Shown here in pieces: positions 35,508 through 47,300 of a DNA stretch of 64,000 bases. The position numbers and the translations under genes were made by a program. Every line of letters begins with the position of its first letter. Positions within the stretch are counted from its first letter, which is position 1. A model generated the notes under the pieces. It saw nothing but the letters and a program-made list of their open reading frames with translations, ran no database searches and was not told the DNA's origin. Source of the DNA: Mycteria americana (taxonomy: Eukaryota; Chordata; Aves; Ciconiiformes; Ciconiidae); NCBI RefSeq assembly GCF_035582795.1, contig NC_134390.1:789060-853059 (forward strand). The letters run 5' to 3'.

Positions 35508-35582
35508 TCTCCCCCGAAGGGCGTCACCATCCCGTACCGACCCAAGCCATCCAGCTCTCCCGTCATCTTTGCAGGCGGTCAG
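35508..35582 (+). CDS. PCBP2: PCBP2 exon, linker
   Basis: 25 codons, SPPKGVTIPYRPKPSSSPVI to AGGQ. The TLSQ tetrapeptide that human adds through an upstream acceptor is not encoded in front of this acceptor. Confidence 0.96.
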
Positions 35583-37210
35583 GTAAGGCCTCTCCTCTGC
35601 TCCTGGGGTGCGGGGTGGGGAGAGGAAGGGGGTGTCTTATCGAGTTGCCACGCTGCCAGCGCACATCAGCCGCTCTGCGTGCCTGTCACCCACGCCGCTT
35701 CCTTTGGCGGAGAGTGGCTCTGCTTGGCCTTGGCCTCCCAGAGCCTGCTCCGAGCCTTCCTCACCGAGCTCGCTGAGGGATGGAAGAGGGCAGAGGTGGG
35801 ATGGGGGAGGAGGGGGGGGGGGGGCAAAAAAGCTGATTAGGGGAGGAGGGGGTGCTGGCAAACAGCTCTGGAGTTAACCAGCCAAAAAAAAAATCCCGGT
35901 GTGGTGGTGGGGGATTTGAATCAGGCCGAGACTCCAGCTGCCAAATCCAGGCTCTGCCCCTCTGCCTGGGGCTGGCTCTGAGGACTCGGCGTGACCCGTT
36001 GTGGGTGACTGGCCCAGAGGGTTGGGAGGTTCTCTGCTCTCCGGGGCTGGCTCTTGGGGTGCAAAGGCTTAGCCTGGGGTGCGGAAAGGTTTCATCTTGC
36101 ACGAGGGGAGGGTGTCAGATAGGAGTAGCCATCAGGTGATGTGGGATTTAGTCCCTCCTGCGCTGAGCTGATCCAGGGGAGTTGCTTGCTCCCTGCTGCC
36201 GAGCCAGGTTACAGGTGACAGGGCTCCCTTGGGATCCTGTCTGCTGTAAAGCCCTGAATCCCCCGGCCCTGTTTGGGGTGGGGGGTGCTGGCTGGGCGTC
36301 CTCGCCCACGGTCCCATCTAGGCCGCTGGGCAAGAGAGGAGGCTCAGGCCTGGGTGCGGGTCACCCACTCCCCACCCTGCGGTTCCCAGGGCTGCCGTAA
36401 TGCTTGGAGAAAACGCGGCGACTCGTGCAAATGCATCCGCTGCCTTCCTGCTGTCAGGGAGACCCCTCTGGGGTGGGCTCTGGCAGGGCCCGGAGCCCCT
36501 AGCCGGCCCGGGGACCCGCTCAGGCAGCGCAGGCAGGGTCTGGTGTTGTTGATGGAGGCCTCCATAGGCAGGGAAGGGGGTAGCTGCTGCCGGCCTCCCC
36601 GAGAGCCAGGCCTGACTCTTCTCTTCCCCCCTCACCCCGCCAGGCTGGCACGCCATGCTTGTTTTGGGGACGGACCTGCCGCCGTCCCCTTCCTCGCCTC
36701 GGCCCCCCCCCACCCCCCCCTTGCCCTCCCTGCCTCTTCCTCCTCCCCTCCCCGAACCCGGTCAGCCCCCCCCGCCTCTCCGACAGCTTCTCCTGCCGCT
36801 CTGCGCCCCGGGGGAAGCGCCTGGCCGGTATGTCCGTGCCCCCCCGCGCCTCTTGCAAGCGGAGGGCCGTACCGTGCGGCCCCCCCCGCGGCGCGGGAGC
36901 AGGCTGCCTTCCCCGTTAGAGCAGTGAGGAGCAGGCTTCCCACAGCCACGCATCTCTTCCCTCCCCTCCCCTTTCTTCTCCCCCCTCCTTCTCTTCCACC
37001 CCTCTCCCCTGGCCCAGGGCCGCGGCCAGCCCCATGCAGCCGTCCGGGCCCCGCTCCCGGTGGTGTTGCGCTCTGTCTTTGCAGCTCAGAGTCGTGCGTA
37101 GAGCAGGGTTAGCCCTCGAAAAGCAGAGCTAATGTCGATGTGACTTTGGTGTTAGCGGAAGGTTTCGGATTGACAGCCCTGGAGACTGAAGTCCTCTAAT
37201 TTATCCACAG

Positions 37211-37297
37211 GACAGGTACAGCAGCGGCAGTGCGAGCTACCCCCACACCGCCCCATCCATGTGCCTCAACTCTGACTTGGAGGGACCACCTCAGGAG
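37211..37297 (+). CDS. PCBP2: PCBP2 alternatively used linker exon
   Basis: 29 codons starting DRYSSGSASYPHT and ending LEGPPQE, phase 0 at both ends. The human equivalent (31 residues) is skipped in the shorter KL isoform, so this exon is probably a cassette exon here too. Confidence 0.95.
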
Positions 37298-38318
37298 GTG
37301 AGAGGGGAGTTCAGTCTCCACGGCCCGTTCAATCCTTGGCCTCTCTGAGACTGCCAACAAGGGTGGCATCCCCGTCCCCCAAAACCGTCAACGGTGGCTT
37401 TTGTGCTGTGGACTCCTGTCCACTGGGAACTGGACTCTGAGCCCACCAACCTCTCCTCACGCAGGCCACCCGGCAGCCACTGCATGGCAACGAACTTGGG
37501 CCAATTCCAGCCTGGGCTGCAGTTCTTCCGGTGACCTGGAAGTGAGGCTGTGTACCCCCCTCTCCCCTTCCTATCCCACCCACCCCCATCTGCCCGGCCC
37601 CCCCCACCCCCCCAAACCTTAGCCAGCCAGGCCCCAGCCAGTGACTCGCCCTTTCTGGGTAGCTTCAGGAGGAATCTGAAGTCTGTGGCTGTCCCTTAAC
37701 CTCAAGACATGGAATTGTGGCAGGTCAGGCACTCAGCCTTGTTACCCCCCCCCCCCCCCCCACCCCCCGAATGCCTCTCTTTTGCCTTGTCTAGCATCGG
37801 TAGCCAGCTCCAGCATTTACCTCTAGCTTGCCCGGCGACGTTTTCCTAGGCGTGCGGAAGTGACGAGAGGACTCGGAAGGGGACTTTTTTTTTTGGGAGG
37901 GGCTGCTGGGCCGGGGAAAGGAGGGGCCGGGAGCTAGCAGGGCTGGCGGGGGTGTTGGAGATCTTCCCCTGTCGGCGAGGCGGGGGGCGCAGGGCTAGAC
38001 GCATTGTCGGACTCCACCACACCATACATCTTCATCAAGATCCCAGCCGTTCTGTTTTTGTCTGCCACTTTTTTTTTTGGGGGGGACGGCGCCATACTGT
38101 CCACTCTCTCCCTGTAACCGCCATGTAAGGCCGAGTAACCGCCCGTCTAGAAACTGCTTGTTACAGCATTTATCCGTCCCCTGCCTCTCCCTGCCCCACT
38201 TCCCTCGCCCCGGAGAACTCTCCACCTTGGCTCTCTGACTTCCTGGCTAGTTGAAATCTGTCTGTCCCTGGGTGGCTGTCCGATGGTTGTTAATAGGACT
38301 GTTTTCCTCCTTTTGTAG

Positions 38319-38360
38319 GCCTATACCATTCAAGGACAGTATGCCATTCCACAGCCAGAT
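38319..38360 (+). CDS. PCBP2: PCBP2 42-nt exon
   Basis: AYTIQGQYAIPQPD between ttgtag and gtaagt. Confidence 0.96.
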
Positions 38361-39480
38361 GTAAGTTTTGTTTACAACTTCTTGTCTTGAAATCCACCCT
38401 CTTCCTCCCCCCTTCCAAAATTTTCTCCGTGCTTTCTCGACTCGAGCCGCTAGCCGTCAGCTTGGGCTGAATACTCAATCCGATCCGAACTCCCCCCCAA
38501 AAAACTCGCCTCCCTTCAATTCGCCCTCCTGCAGCCAGCTTCACCCTGTCTCAAATCTCTCCTTTTTCCTTCCCCCACCTTCTTTCTGACACTTCCCTTC
38601 CTATATATTTTTTTTTCTGACCCACCTCTCCCTGGCTTGGCATTTCACACCAGCTCCGGCTTTTCCCTTGCCCCCTCCCACCCCCCCGCCCCTTGAATTT
38701 GGCACGCAGCCCGTCAAGAGAAAACAAAAACAGCACATGATGGTTCACTGTCATGGTGGTTCTCCTGGGGCAGGGGACAGCTGGCCCAGCGAGCGGTCGC
38801 AGGTGGCAGTTGGGGGGGGGTGGGGGGGGGTTGGATCCGGCCCGGCCCAGGCTGCTGCCAGCCTGTCGGGGACCGTTTGGGCGAGGAGTGACAGTCCAGG
38901 CAGCGGCCACCTCTCCCGCCGGCGCTGTCCCGGCTTGCTGTTGGACACCACCATCCTCTGGCACCCATGCTCATCCCGTAGGCTCGTTGCAGGCTCTCCG
39001 GGGGCCGATCTCTGCTCCTGGCACCGTTAGAGCAGCGAGGGGTGGGGCTGTGACGCGCCAGGCCAGGGAGGAGAAGGGCTAGAAGGAAGCTGGGCTAAGA
39101 GCGACTCCGGGGGCTGAACCGAGCCGGGCTCCATCCCCATCTCCCTTCGTGGCACTCCTGTCCCCGCTGCTGCTCCCTGCATGGTGTGGTGTGAGCACCC
39201 TGCTGTCTCCTCTCTCCTGCTCCTCTCTGCTTCTCTCCCTGAGCTCCTTTCATACCTTGCTTCACCAGGGGGTGGGCGCAGCCCCCCCAGCCCACCTTGG
39301 CCTGGCGCCTTCCTCCTCTCTGTGTTGGAGAGGGCCGGGCCGTGTACGGAGGGGCCGGGGGGGACCCGGTGCCACTGGCAGTGTCCGTGTTGATGTGCGT
39401 GCTGTGTGAGTCCTGGCCCCCTTTGGGCTTGGGAAATGGCTAACATCAGCCTTTTTCTTTCTCTTTTTTTCCCCCTCTAG

Positions 39481-39553
39481 CTGACCAAGCTGCACCAGTT
39501 GGCAATGCAACAGTCACACTTTCCAATGTCTCATGGCAACACTGGATTCAGTG
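39481..39553 (+). CDS. PCBP2: PCBP2 exon, linker
   Basis: LTKLHQLAMQQSHFPMSHGN then TGFS plus one base of Gly, between ctctag and gtatgg. Confidence 0.96.
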
Positions 39554-40060
39554 GTATGGAAACTCCTTCTCTCTTCTGTACACTAGCGTGGGCCAAAGGC
39601 CAGACTGCGAGCCGCCGCTTGGCTCCTCTCTAACGGGGCCTCCGCTTGGGTCTCGTGCTCTCAAAAAAAAAAAACCAAACCAAACGTTCCCCCAGAGCCG
39701 AGCCCGGCCAGGTAACTATTTTTTGTCACGACGTCTCTGGGGGCGACTTGGTACCGGCCTCTGTGAGTCGCGGGGGGCCGCAGAGGGTAGAAAAAACAAA
39801 ACAAAACCAAACCACCGAGCAGGCAGGGCCTCCATGCTGCTTTCCTTCCTCTTCACCCCCATCCTCCACAGCTCTGCCAATGCACTGGGAGACCCCCCCG
39901 ACCCGCAGCACCCTCTCTCTCCCCTCCGGCTACTCCAGTCCTGAGCAGGCAACTGTTGAGTTGTACCAAATTTGCTGTAGATTTGCTAAGATGGCTAAAA
40001 TATCCATTTGGGGCTCTAAACTTGAGACAGCCAAACTCATTGTCACTTGTATCTTAACAG

Positions 40061-40099
40061 GCATTGAATCCAGCTCTCCAGAGGTGAAAGGCTATTGGG
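40061..40099 (+). CDS. PCBP2: PCBP2 39-nt exon
   Basis: IESSSPEVKGYW with split Gly codons on both sides, so skipping keeps the frame. It is preceded by about 110 bp of AT-rich intron (39945-40060), unlike the GC-rich neighbourhood, which may hold splicing signals. Confidence 0.95.
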
Positions 40100-41196
40100 G
40101 TAATGATTAAAAAACAAAATCTGTAGTTATTCTATTGTGTATTAATACTGACCGGGGTCTCGTTCTCCCTGTTAAATGCTGCCCGCCTTTGTGCACGGAT
40201 GGGAGGGGAAAGGGGGGGTCAAGGGGGAGCCTTAGAAGGGCTGGAGGTACCGACTGGCTTGGTTGTACGTGCCCCAGAAGAAGTCAGCTGGACAGTGGAG
40301 AGCAGCAGGACTTGTTGCAGGGCTCGGTCATCCAGCGCCTGACGCTGTTAGCGAGCCTTGGGCCCCCTTGCTTTACCCCCCAACCATGCGCTGCAGGGGA
40401 GCGATTTCCCCCTGCCCGAGGAGTTGCTGGAAGCGGATCACCTGCAGCGGCCGAGCCCCTGCTTGCTGCCGGTGGCAGAACCGCTGGCGAGGGGCGGGGG
40501 GGGACGGGACAGCACCACGTTAACCGCCTTGGCTGCTGCTGTCCCCCCCCAGGCTGCTTCGCCCCTGCCAAAGCCCTGGGGTTGAGGTCTTGAGGCTCCC
40601 GCTGCTCCCTGTAGCAGGGAGCGAGCTGAGGAGGGAGGGGGGGAAATATAAAAACATTTAAAAAAAATAATAATAATAATAATAATCCACTTGGCGCACA
40701 TGCGTGGCCCCATCCGAGACGTGAACAGCCTCGCAGCGCCCGCGCCGGCCGGCATAGCACTGCCCTGCCGGGGCTGCGGTGGCGAGGAGGAGGAGGAGGG
40801 GGGTAGCATAGCTCTTCAAAGCTGGTAATGGAGCGGGCAGCAGAGCCAAGCGCCCGAATGGAGCCCACGCAGTGAGAGTGCGCTGCTCTGGGACTGTCCT
40901 GACCGGAAGGAAGATCCTGTGGTGACATTGCGGGGAGGGAGAGAAGGGGGGGAAAGAAATTGGGGTGACCAAGGCGGGGAAAGCAGGCGAGCGGGGAGGA
41001 GGTGGGGAGCAGCGGGGAGGGTTGGAGTAACCTCACAGCTTGCTCTGCCCTTCCCCTCCTGTTTTAAACTGTCTTCAAGGTAGCCATGAAGCTGGCAGCA
41101 AATGCTGGCTTGACTGCTGCGGTCTGTCTGTGCTGCGCCCTCTCGTCCCACCACCTCCCCCTGAACTTCTCCCGCTTTTTCTCTGTTTCTAAGCAG

Positions 41197-41249
41197 GTTT
41201 GGATGCCTCTGCTCAAACCACCTCTCATGAACTCACCATTCCAAATGAT
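41197..41249 (+). CDS. PCBP2: PCBP2 exon before KH3
   Basis: LDASAQTTSHELTIPND between aagcag and gtgagt. Confidence 0.96.
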
Positions 41250-41624
41250 GTGAGTATCCGCATGGGATCCATCTTTTCCAGCCTGCACTGGGGAGGGGAG
41301 GGTCGTGGGCAGCGGGCAGGCAGCTGCCTGCTTGTCCTTGTGGGTCACTGGGAACTTGCCCCTCTCTTTTTTTTTTTTTTTCCCCCTAACAAAATGGGGT
41401 GCGGGGTTGCCCCTTCTCAGCTTCAAAGCTGTGGGAGGGCTTGTGGCTGCACCCCAAACTGCCTCCTTGGACCTCTCTGCTGGCACCGCATCCCTTCTCC
41501 CCCTTCCAGCCAGCTTTTAAGGCAGAAAACCCCTTTCTCTGCCCCTTAAAACCCCCCCCAGGAGGTGCCACCCTGACCCTGTGGGGGGACAGACACGTGA
41601 CAGGGGAGGAGGCGGGTGGGTTAA

Positions 41625-41849
<225 letters not shown>

Positions 41850-43046
41850 TAAGTCTCCGAGCGATCAGGCTCTGCGGGTCGGGGGGGGGCTGGCACTGCA
41901 CGCCCATGCCGTGGGGTACCGCTCCCGGGGCTGGGACCCTCCTTGTGCCCCGACGCATGAGGGAAAGGGGTTTTCTCCCCCGCCCTCCCCCCTTTTTTTT
42001 TTTTTTGTCTTCTTTCCTTTCCCCTCCCTGTGCCTGCTGTCCCATTTTCCTGGTGCGATCGCCTCCCGGTCTGTGGGAAGCTGTAGGGTAACGGACCCGG
42101 CTGGAAAGGGGTCCGGCCACGGGGCCGAGGGGAGCCCGTGGCCGCTCAGAAGCCGTGCCTGGCCCTGTCAGGCTCTCGGCGGTTAGGGCTGTGCTGTTTC
42201 GATCTGGCGCGCGCGTGGCGAGGGCTTTTCCGTGGGGTGATAGCGGAGGGACTCCCCTGGGCCCGCTCGTGGAGATCCCGAGCGTCTCCCAGCGGGATGC
42301 TGTGATCCCAGGGAGAGGAGTTGGTGCTGGCTTGGCTCCTCGGAGCGGCCGGCGAGCCCTGATGGGGACGGCTGGCTTCCCCGCAGCCCGGCACGGGGCC
42401 TGGCCGCCTGCCCGCCATGCGGCACGCTGCAGCTTGCTCTGCCGCAGCGGGGATTTAGGGCCCGACTCGGACTCCGTGCGCTCAGACCCATCTTGCTGTG
42501 GCGGCCCGTGTCCCCTGCGATGAGCGGGGCTGGGAGCGATGTCCTCCCCGGTCCTCAGCCCCTGGGGCTCGGGATGGAGGAGAAGAGCTGGGCGACCCCC
42601 AAGCCTGTGCAGGGACTTGTCGCTGCTCCGTGTCGCGTGGGTTGACGCCAGGGTGGCACGGCAGCTCCAGCCCGCTCCCAAGCGGGAGCAGAGGAGAAGC
42701 CGCCTGTGATTTATCTCTTTTGGTTTTTTTTTTTTGGCTTATTCCACTTGCTCCACACTGGTTGTGTCAAGGTGCCCGGCTCCAAGGGCGCTGGGATGGC
42801 CTTGCCGCTGAGCTGATGGCTCGGGCTCTGGGGTGCGCGGGGGGTCCTGGTGCGGCTTGGAGGCGAGGCCAAACCTCGCCGGGCACGGCTGCGGCCTCGC
42901 AGCACTCTTCCCTCCTTCCTTCCCTCCCTCCCTCCCCGAGCTCGGCTCGTGCGATTTTACGCTGTTTGTCCTGTGCTTTTTTTTGTGGTGTTCCCTTCCA
43001 CCCACCCGTATTTTTTTTTTTTTGTTCCTTTTCTCCTCTGTTACAG

Positions 43047-43374
43047 TTTAGAAAGCGCTAAACCCTCCTCCCAGGCAGCCTCCGTCACGATCCCTGACCA
43101 CCTCAGCATCAACCTCTCTCAACCCTCCACCCCTTCTTCTTCTTCCTCCTCCACCACCACCCCCTCGCTCGCCACAGCGGGGGCCTCCGAAGCACCCGCC
43201 AGCCTCCCCAACCCTCTTCCGACTGCCCCTTGTGTCTCCAGTCTGCTTGGCATGAAACCTGTCCCTCTCCTGGCTCTAAATGTTGTGTCTGCTGCTAAGG
43301 GTACCTCCGCTCCAGCTGTGCCATGTGTCACTAACAAACTGAAAGCGGAAAAGCAGAGATTTTCTCCTTACTGA
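43047..43374 (+). CDS. PCBP2: PCBP2 alternative terminal exon A (long tail)
   Basis: Acceptor ctgttacag. Joined to the KH3 exon it reads SLESAKPSSQAASVTIPDHL, a Ser/Thr/Pro-rich stretch, then LLGMKPVPLLALNVVSAA and KLKAEKQRFSPY with TGA, giving about 456 residues in total. The frame, stop and two AATAAA signals behind it (43775, 43865) make a complete 3' exon. The end resembles the PCBP4 tail (KPMPFLAL..., AERQKFSPY) as I recall it. Confidence 0.88.
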
Positions 43375-43890
43375 GTCTGCTTGTGGCCTTAGAGGACCAG
43401 CAGATCGGTGGCAGCATGGAGACCCCGTAGAGGAGACTTGGAAGAGCAATTTTTTTTCTCTCTCTTTTTTTTTTTTTTTCATTGGGTTTGGTTTTTTTGT
43501 TTTTCTCCTCCTCCTCCTTTTTACTCCAAAGTGAGCTTGTGATGTTTCTTAGAACGGAGTTTTCTTGCCGGCCGAGAGACGATTTTCCCTGTGTCCCAGC
43601 CCGGCCTGGAGTCTAGTGATCTGTTCAATTCCTTCTCGATCCTGCTATCTTGTAGCCGTTGCTTTTTTTTTCCTCCTCTTTTTTTTTTCCTTTTTTTTTT
43701 TTAGTAGCTTGGTTGCAGTCGCGGTTTTGGGGAGAGGGTGGGGAGGGGGGGTGGAGGGAGGGGTTTCGTTACCGAATAAACGAGTTGGGATTTAATTGCG
43801 TTCCTGGTGACGTTGCCCATGGGGCTCGCGGCCTCGCCTGTCTCTCTTTAATGTCTGTACCTGTAATAAAGTTGCCACGGTGAGAATCTG
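43375..43890 (+). other. PCBP2: PCBP2 3'UTR of terminal exon A
   Basis: T-rich UTR ending after AATAAA signals at 43775-43780 and 43865-43870. Confidence 0.75.
43865..43870 (+). promoter_or_regulatory. PCBP2: Proximal PCBP2 polyadenylation signal
   Basis: ctgtaataaagttgcc, the second of two AATAAA hexamers (the first at 43775) behind terminal exon A. Confidence 0.75.
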
Positions 43891-44643
43891 CTCTGCTAGA
43901 TCTGTGCTGACGGGGGGGGCTGAGCCCCGGGGAGGGGGCCTCACGGGGTGCCCTCTTGCTGGGGGGGGCTCACTGCCACCCAGATTGGGGTTGCCCCCCC
44001 CCCCCTCCAAATTGCAGGGAGGGAGACGCTTTGAGCCGCGGAGGTGGCAGCTCCTGGGGACGCTTGGTGCGGGTTGGGGGTGCTGGTGTTGTCCCTGCTT
44101 GCTCGGGGACCCCCTTTGCATTGTGTGTGTGCCCCCCCCCCCCCCCCCCCCCCATGCTCCCCAGGGGGTCCCTGGTGGGGGTACAGCCCCCCAACCCCTT
44201 GCTCTCTCCCTTCCCTGCAGGAATCGCTGCCTAATCCCTGTCTGCCCGCACCCTGGGGTGCCCAGGGCGCTTCGGGGTCCCCCTTCCCCTGGGTGTCCCC
44301 ACCCCAAAAGCTTTGCCCCGCTGGTGCGCTCGGTCTGGATGTGTCCCTCCCCGGCAGAGCTCTGGGGGGGAGCCCTCCGCCTCCACTTTGGGGGGGGCAA
44401 TCGGGGGCGGGGGGGGGCCAGCAGGCTGCACCCTCCTCCTTGCCGCACCTTCCCCGCCGCTTGTGCGCAAAGCAACCCCCCTGCACCCCAAAAACCTCCT
44501 CCCTTCCCTCCTTGGGGGGGGGTCCGTCCCTCCTCCAGGGCACTCCCTCTGGGGAAGCCCTTCCTCCCCTGCACCTCACCCCTCCTCTTCCTCCTCGCCC
44601 CCCCAAACCGGGGCCCCCTCTGACGCCCTTTTCTTCATTGCAG
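43891..44643 (+). other. PCBP2: PCBP2 last intron between terminal exons
   Basis: G/C-rich unique sequence with C runs (44131-44152). No coding exon is seen. It would be removed only in transcripts using the distal terminal exon. Confidence 0.65.
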
Positions 44644-44680
44644 GCTCTCCTCGGAGACCGGGGGCATGGGAAGCAGCTAG
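44644..44680 (+). CDS. PCBP2: PCBP2 canonical terminal exon B
   Basis: Acceptor cattgcag. The exon completes Arg and gives LSSETGGMGSS and TAG, identical to the human PCBP2 C-terminus. Confidence 0.95.
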
Positions 44681-45140
44681 GGGCCCCGACGCGGACCCTC
44701 GGCCTCACCTCACCATCCATCTGTGTAGTCCCTTAGCAGCCAGCCCCAGGTTTTAACTAGTTTGTAAATTTTTCGGTTCCTCCATGCTCTCCGCGGCCAC
44801 TCATGAGGTTTTTTTTTTTTTTTGTTTTGGTTTTTTTTGTTTGGTTTTTTTTTTTTTTTTAATTACAGCATTTTAATTCCTTTCTCCGTTCAGCTGTTAA
44901 AACGCTGAGCCCCAGATCTTAGTTTTATAAAGCTTCTCTCTCTCTCCTCCCTGCCCCTCCCCTCACCCCACCCCCCCCACCCCCCACCCCACCCCCCCCC
45001 CTTTTTTCGGCTCATGAAGTTTCTGTTTTGTCATGAAATGTAAGAGTGGAAGAGAAACATTTCAGTTTAGTTCTGTAACGTCAGGAAATTTTTCAAAAAA
45101 AAAAATTAATAAAAAGATGGACTGGAGCTTTTCCTTGTGA
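44681..45140 (+). other. PCBP2: PCBP2 3'UTR of terminal exon B
   Basis: T-rich (44810-44860) and C-rich (44960-45002) UTR ending after AATAAA at 45108-45113. Confidence 0.8.
45108..45113 (+). promoter_or_regulatory. PCBP2: Distal PCBP2 polyadenylation signal
   Basis: attaataaaaagatgg. Cleavage is expected near 45125-45140. Confidence 0.75.
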
Positions 45141-45169
45141 ATAGAAACTGGAGGATATTTTGGTTAATG

Positions 45170-45890
45170 GATCTGCCTGTCTCCGTCTTTATTTGAACTC
45201 CCCCCCCACCCCACCCTGGTTCTGCCCAGTGCTCCCAGTATGATTTGGGTTCTCTCTGGGGGTGGAATGGAGCCCCCAGGCTGGATAAACCACTCCCTAG
45301 GGGGGGTCTCTGATACTCCAGCTGCATTTTGGGGGTTTCTCTACCTCTCCCAGTGCCCTACAAACTGGTCTTTAATGGAAACCAGTATCCCAGCTGCTTA
45401 TTACTCTCTGCCTCTTCCCCCCTCCACTCCAAAATCCACCTGGGATCTTCCTTTGCTTCAGGGGGGGGAGAGCAATTGTGCCCCCCCTTTCCCCCTGGGG
45501 CTCCAGCACTGGCTCTCTATCACCACCCAGTGCTCCCAGTTCCACCAGTAAAAAAGGGGGGGACTGTAGGGGGGGCTCAGCCCCTTATAAGCCCCCCCCC
45601 CCCAAAGGATCCCCTGGCCTGTCTTGGGGAGACAGGTCCTCTCTCTGGGGTGGGGGCTATTACAGTAGGGCCTACAGAAACACAAGAGGGAGACAGAGAA
45701 CCTCTATCCCTGTTCTCCCCCCCCCCCCCCCAAATAACCCCCAGTGCCCCCTCCCTCAGTCCTGTGTCCCCCCCCCCCAGGCAGAGAGACAGCACAGAGC
45801 TTTCTGTAGAGATCGATAGATATTTATATAAATATTTGGGGCTGTACAAGTGGGGGGGTGTGCAAGGGGGTGGGGGTGGGGGGGCACAGG
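45170..45890 (-). other. MAP3K12: MAP3K12 3'UTR
   Basis: About 0.7 kb of unique sequence, ending by inference shortly after the - strand AATAAA at 45188-45193. Confidence 0.65.
45188..45193 (-). promoter_or_regulatory. MAP3K12: MAP3K12 polyadenylation signal
   Basis: AATAAAG on the - strand (tttatt on +). Its cleavage zone (about 45158-45173) lies within tens of bases of the PCBP2 3' end. Confidence 0.6.
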
Positions 45891-45983
45891 TCACAGGCCG
45901 GGGGGGGCTGTGGGCCGGGGGGGTCCCTCGCCGCTGCCTGAGTGGTCCAGCTCCGCGCTGTCGCAGTCTGAGTCCTCGGAGAC
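45891..45983 (-). CDS. MAP3K12: MAP3K12 terminal coding exon
   Basis: 31 codons including TGA, after a CCCCCAG acceptor. VSEDSDCDSAELDHSGSGEG matches human NSEDSDCDSTELDNSNS; the final GPPRPTAPPGL is diverged. Confidence 0.92.
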   Translation of the reverse strand, partial: VSEDSDCDSAELDHSGSGEGPPRPTAPPGL

Positions 45984-46129
45984 CTGGGGGGGGGGGGGGG
46001 GAGACAAACATAAAGGGGGGGTTAAACATCCTCAGAGCCTCTCCCTGCCCCCCCACAGCTGGTCCTGGGGGGCTTGGGGACCCCCCCTTCTGTGGGGCAG
46101 AGCCCTGAGAACACCCCCCCCCCCTGAAA

Positions 46130-47300
46130 ACCAGTCCTAGGGGACCCCCTCCCCATGGCCCCTGGTATTTGGGGGATCCCCTCCCCATAGTGTCTGCCTC
46201 TGGGGGCCTTGAGGCCCCTCTCCCCAAGCTGCTACATCCTGGGGGGCTTGCAAGACCCCCCCCGGCATGGTACCCAGTGCTGGGGGGACCCCCTCCCCAT
46301 GGTACTTGGTCCTGGGGGGGCTCTGGGCCCCCTTCCCCATGGTACTTGAGCTTGGGGTCTCATTCTGGGGGGGGTGGGGGGGCTCACAGGGCCCCTCCCC
46401 ATGGTATCTTGTCCTTGGGGGGGGGCTCAGGGGACCCCCTCCCCTTGTTGTGCATCCCGGGGGGGCTTTGGGGGACCCCCCTCCCCATAACATCTGATTT
46501 TGGGGGGGCCCCGCTCTCGCATGGTATCTGGTCTTGGGGGGGGCTCTGGGCACCCCTTTCCTGTAGTACAAGGTCTTGAGCAGAACCTCATGGGGACCCT
46601 CCCCATGGTACCTGGTCCTGGGGGGCCCTGGGGGACCCCTCCCCATGGTACCTGGTCCTGGGGGACCCCTCCCCATGGTCCTTGTCCCTGGGGGGGGCCC
46701 CTGGGGACACCCTCCCACTGATGCTTTATTCTGAGACCTCCCTGCCCATGGTACCAAGTCCTGGGGGACCCCTCGCCTATCGCACGTGGTCTTGGGGACC
46801 CCTGCAGCCCCCCCCCCCGGTGCTTAGTACTGGGGGACCCCTCCTCGTGGTTTCTGGTCCTGGGGACCCCCCCCTCCTCATAGTAACCATCCCTAGGGGA
46901 CTCGGGGGACCCCTTTCCCTCTGCTACCCCATGGTGGGGAGCCCTGGTGTCCATCCCTGGGGGGCTCCAGGACCCTCCTAGAAGACCCACTCCCTTGGTC
47001 TTGGGGGGGGGGTCTCTGCCCCCCCCTTTCCCCTTGTTACCTTGCCATAGGGGGCTCACAAGACTCTTCCCCATAGTACCTCATCCTGGGGGCCACTGGG
47101 GAGGCCCCCTCCCCAAGATTCCTGGTGCTGGGGAGCCCTTGAGACCCCCGGCCTATGATGTCCACCCTTGGGGGGGCCCGGGACATCACCCCCTCCCCCT
47201 GGTACTTGATCCTGGGGGGCTCTGGGGACCCCCTTCCCCATTGTAACCTGGTCCTGGCATCCTCAGTGGGACACCCCTGCCCCATGGAGGAGGACTCCTC
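46130..47300 (-). repeat. Degenerate repeats, MAP3K12 last intron, part 1
   Basis: Units of roughly 40-60 bp with ccctccccatggtacctggt and cctggggggnnctgggg on the + strand. Diverged; no coding content. Confidence 0.8.
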
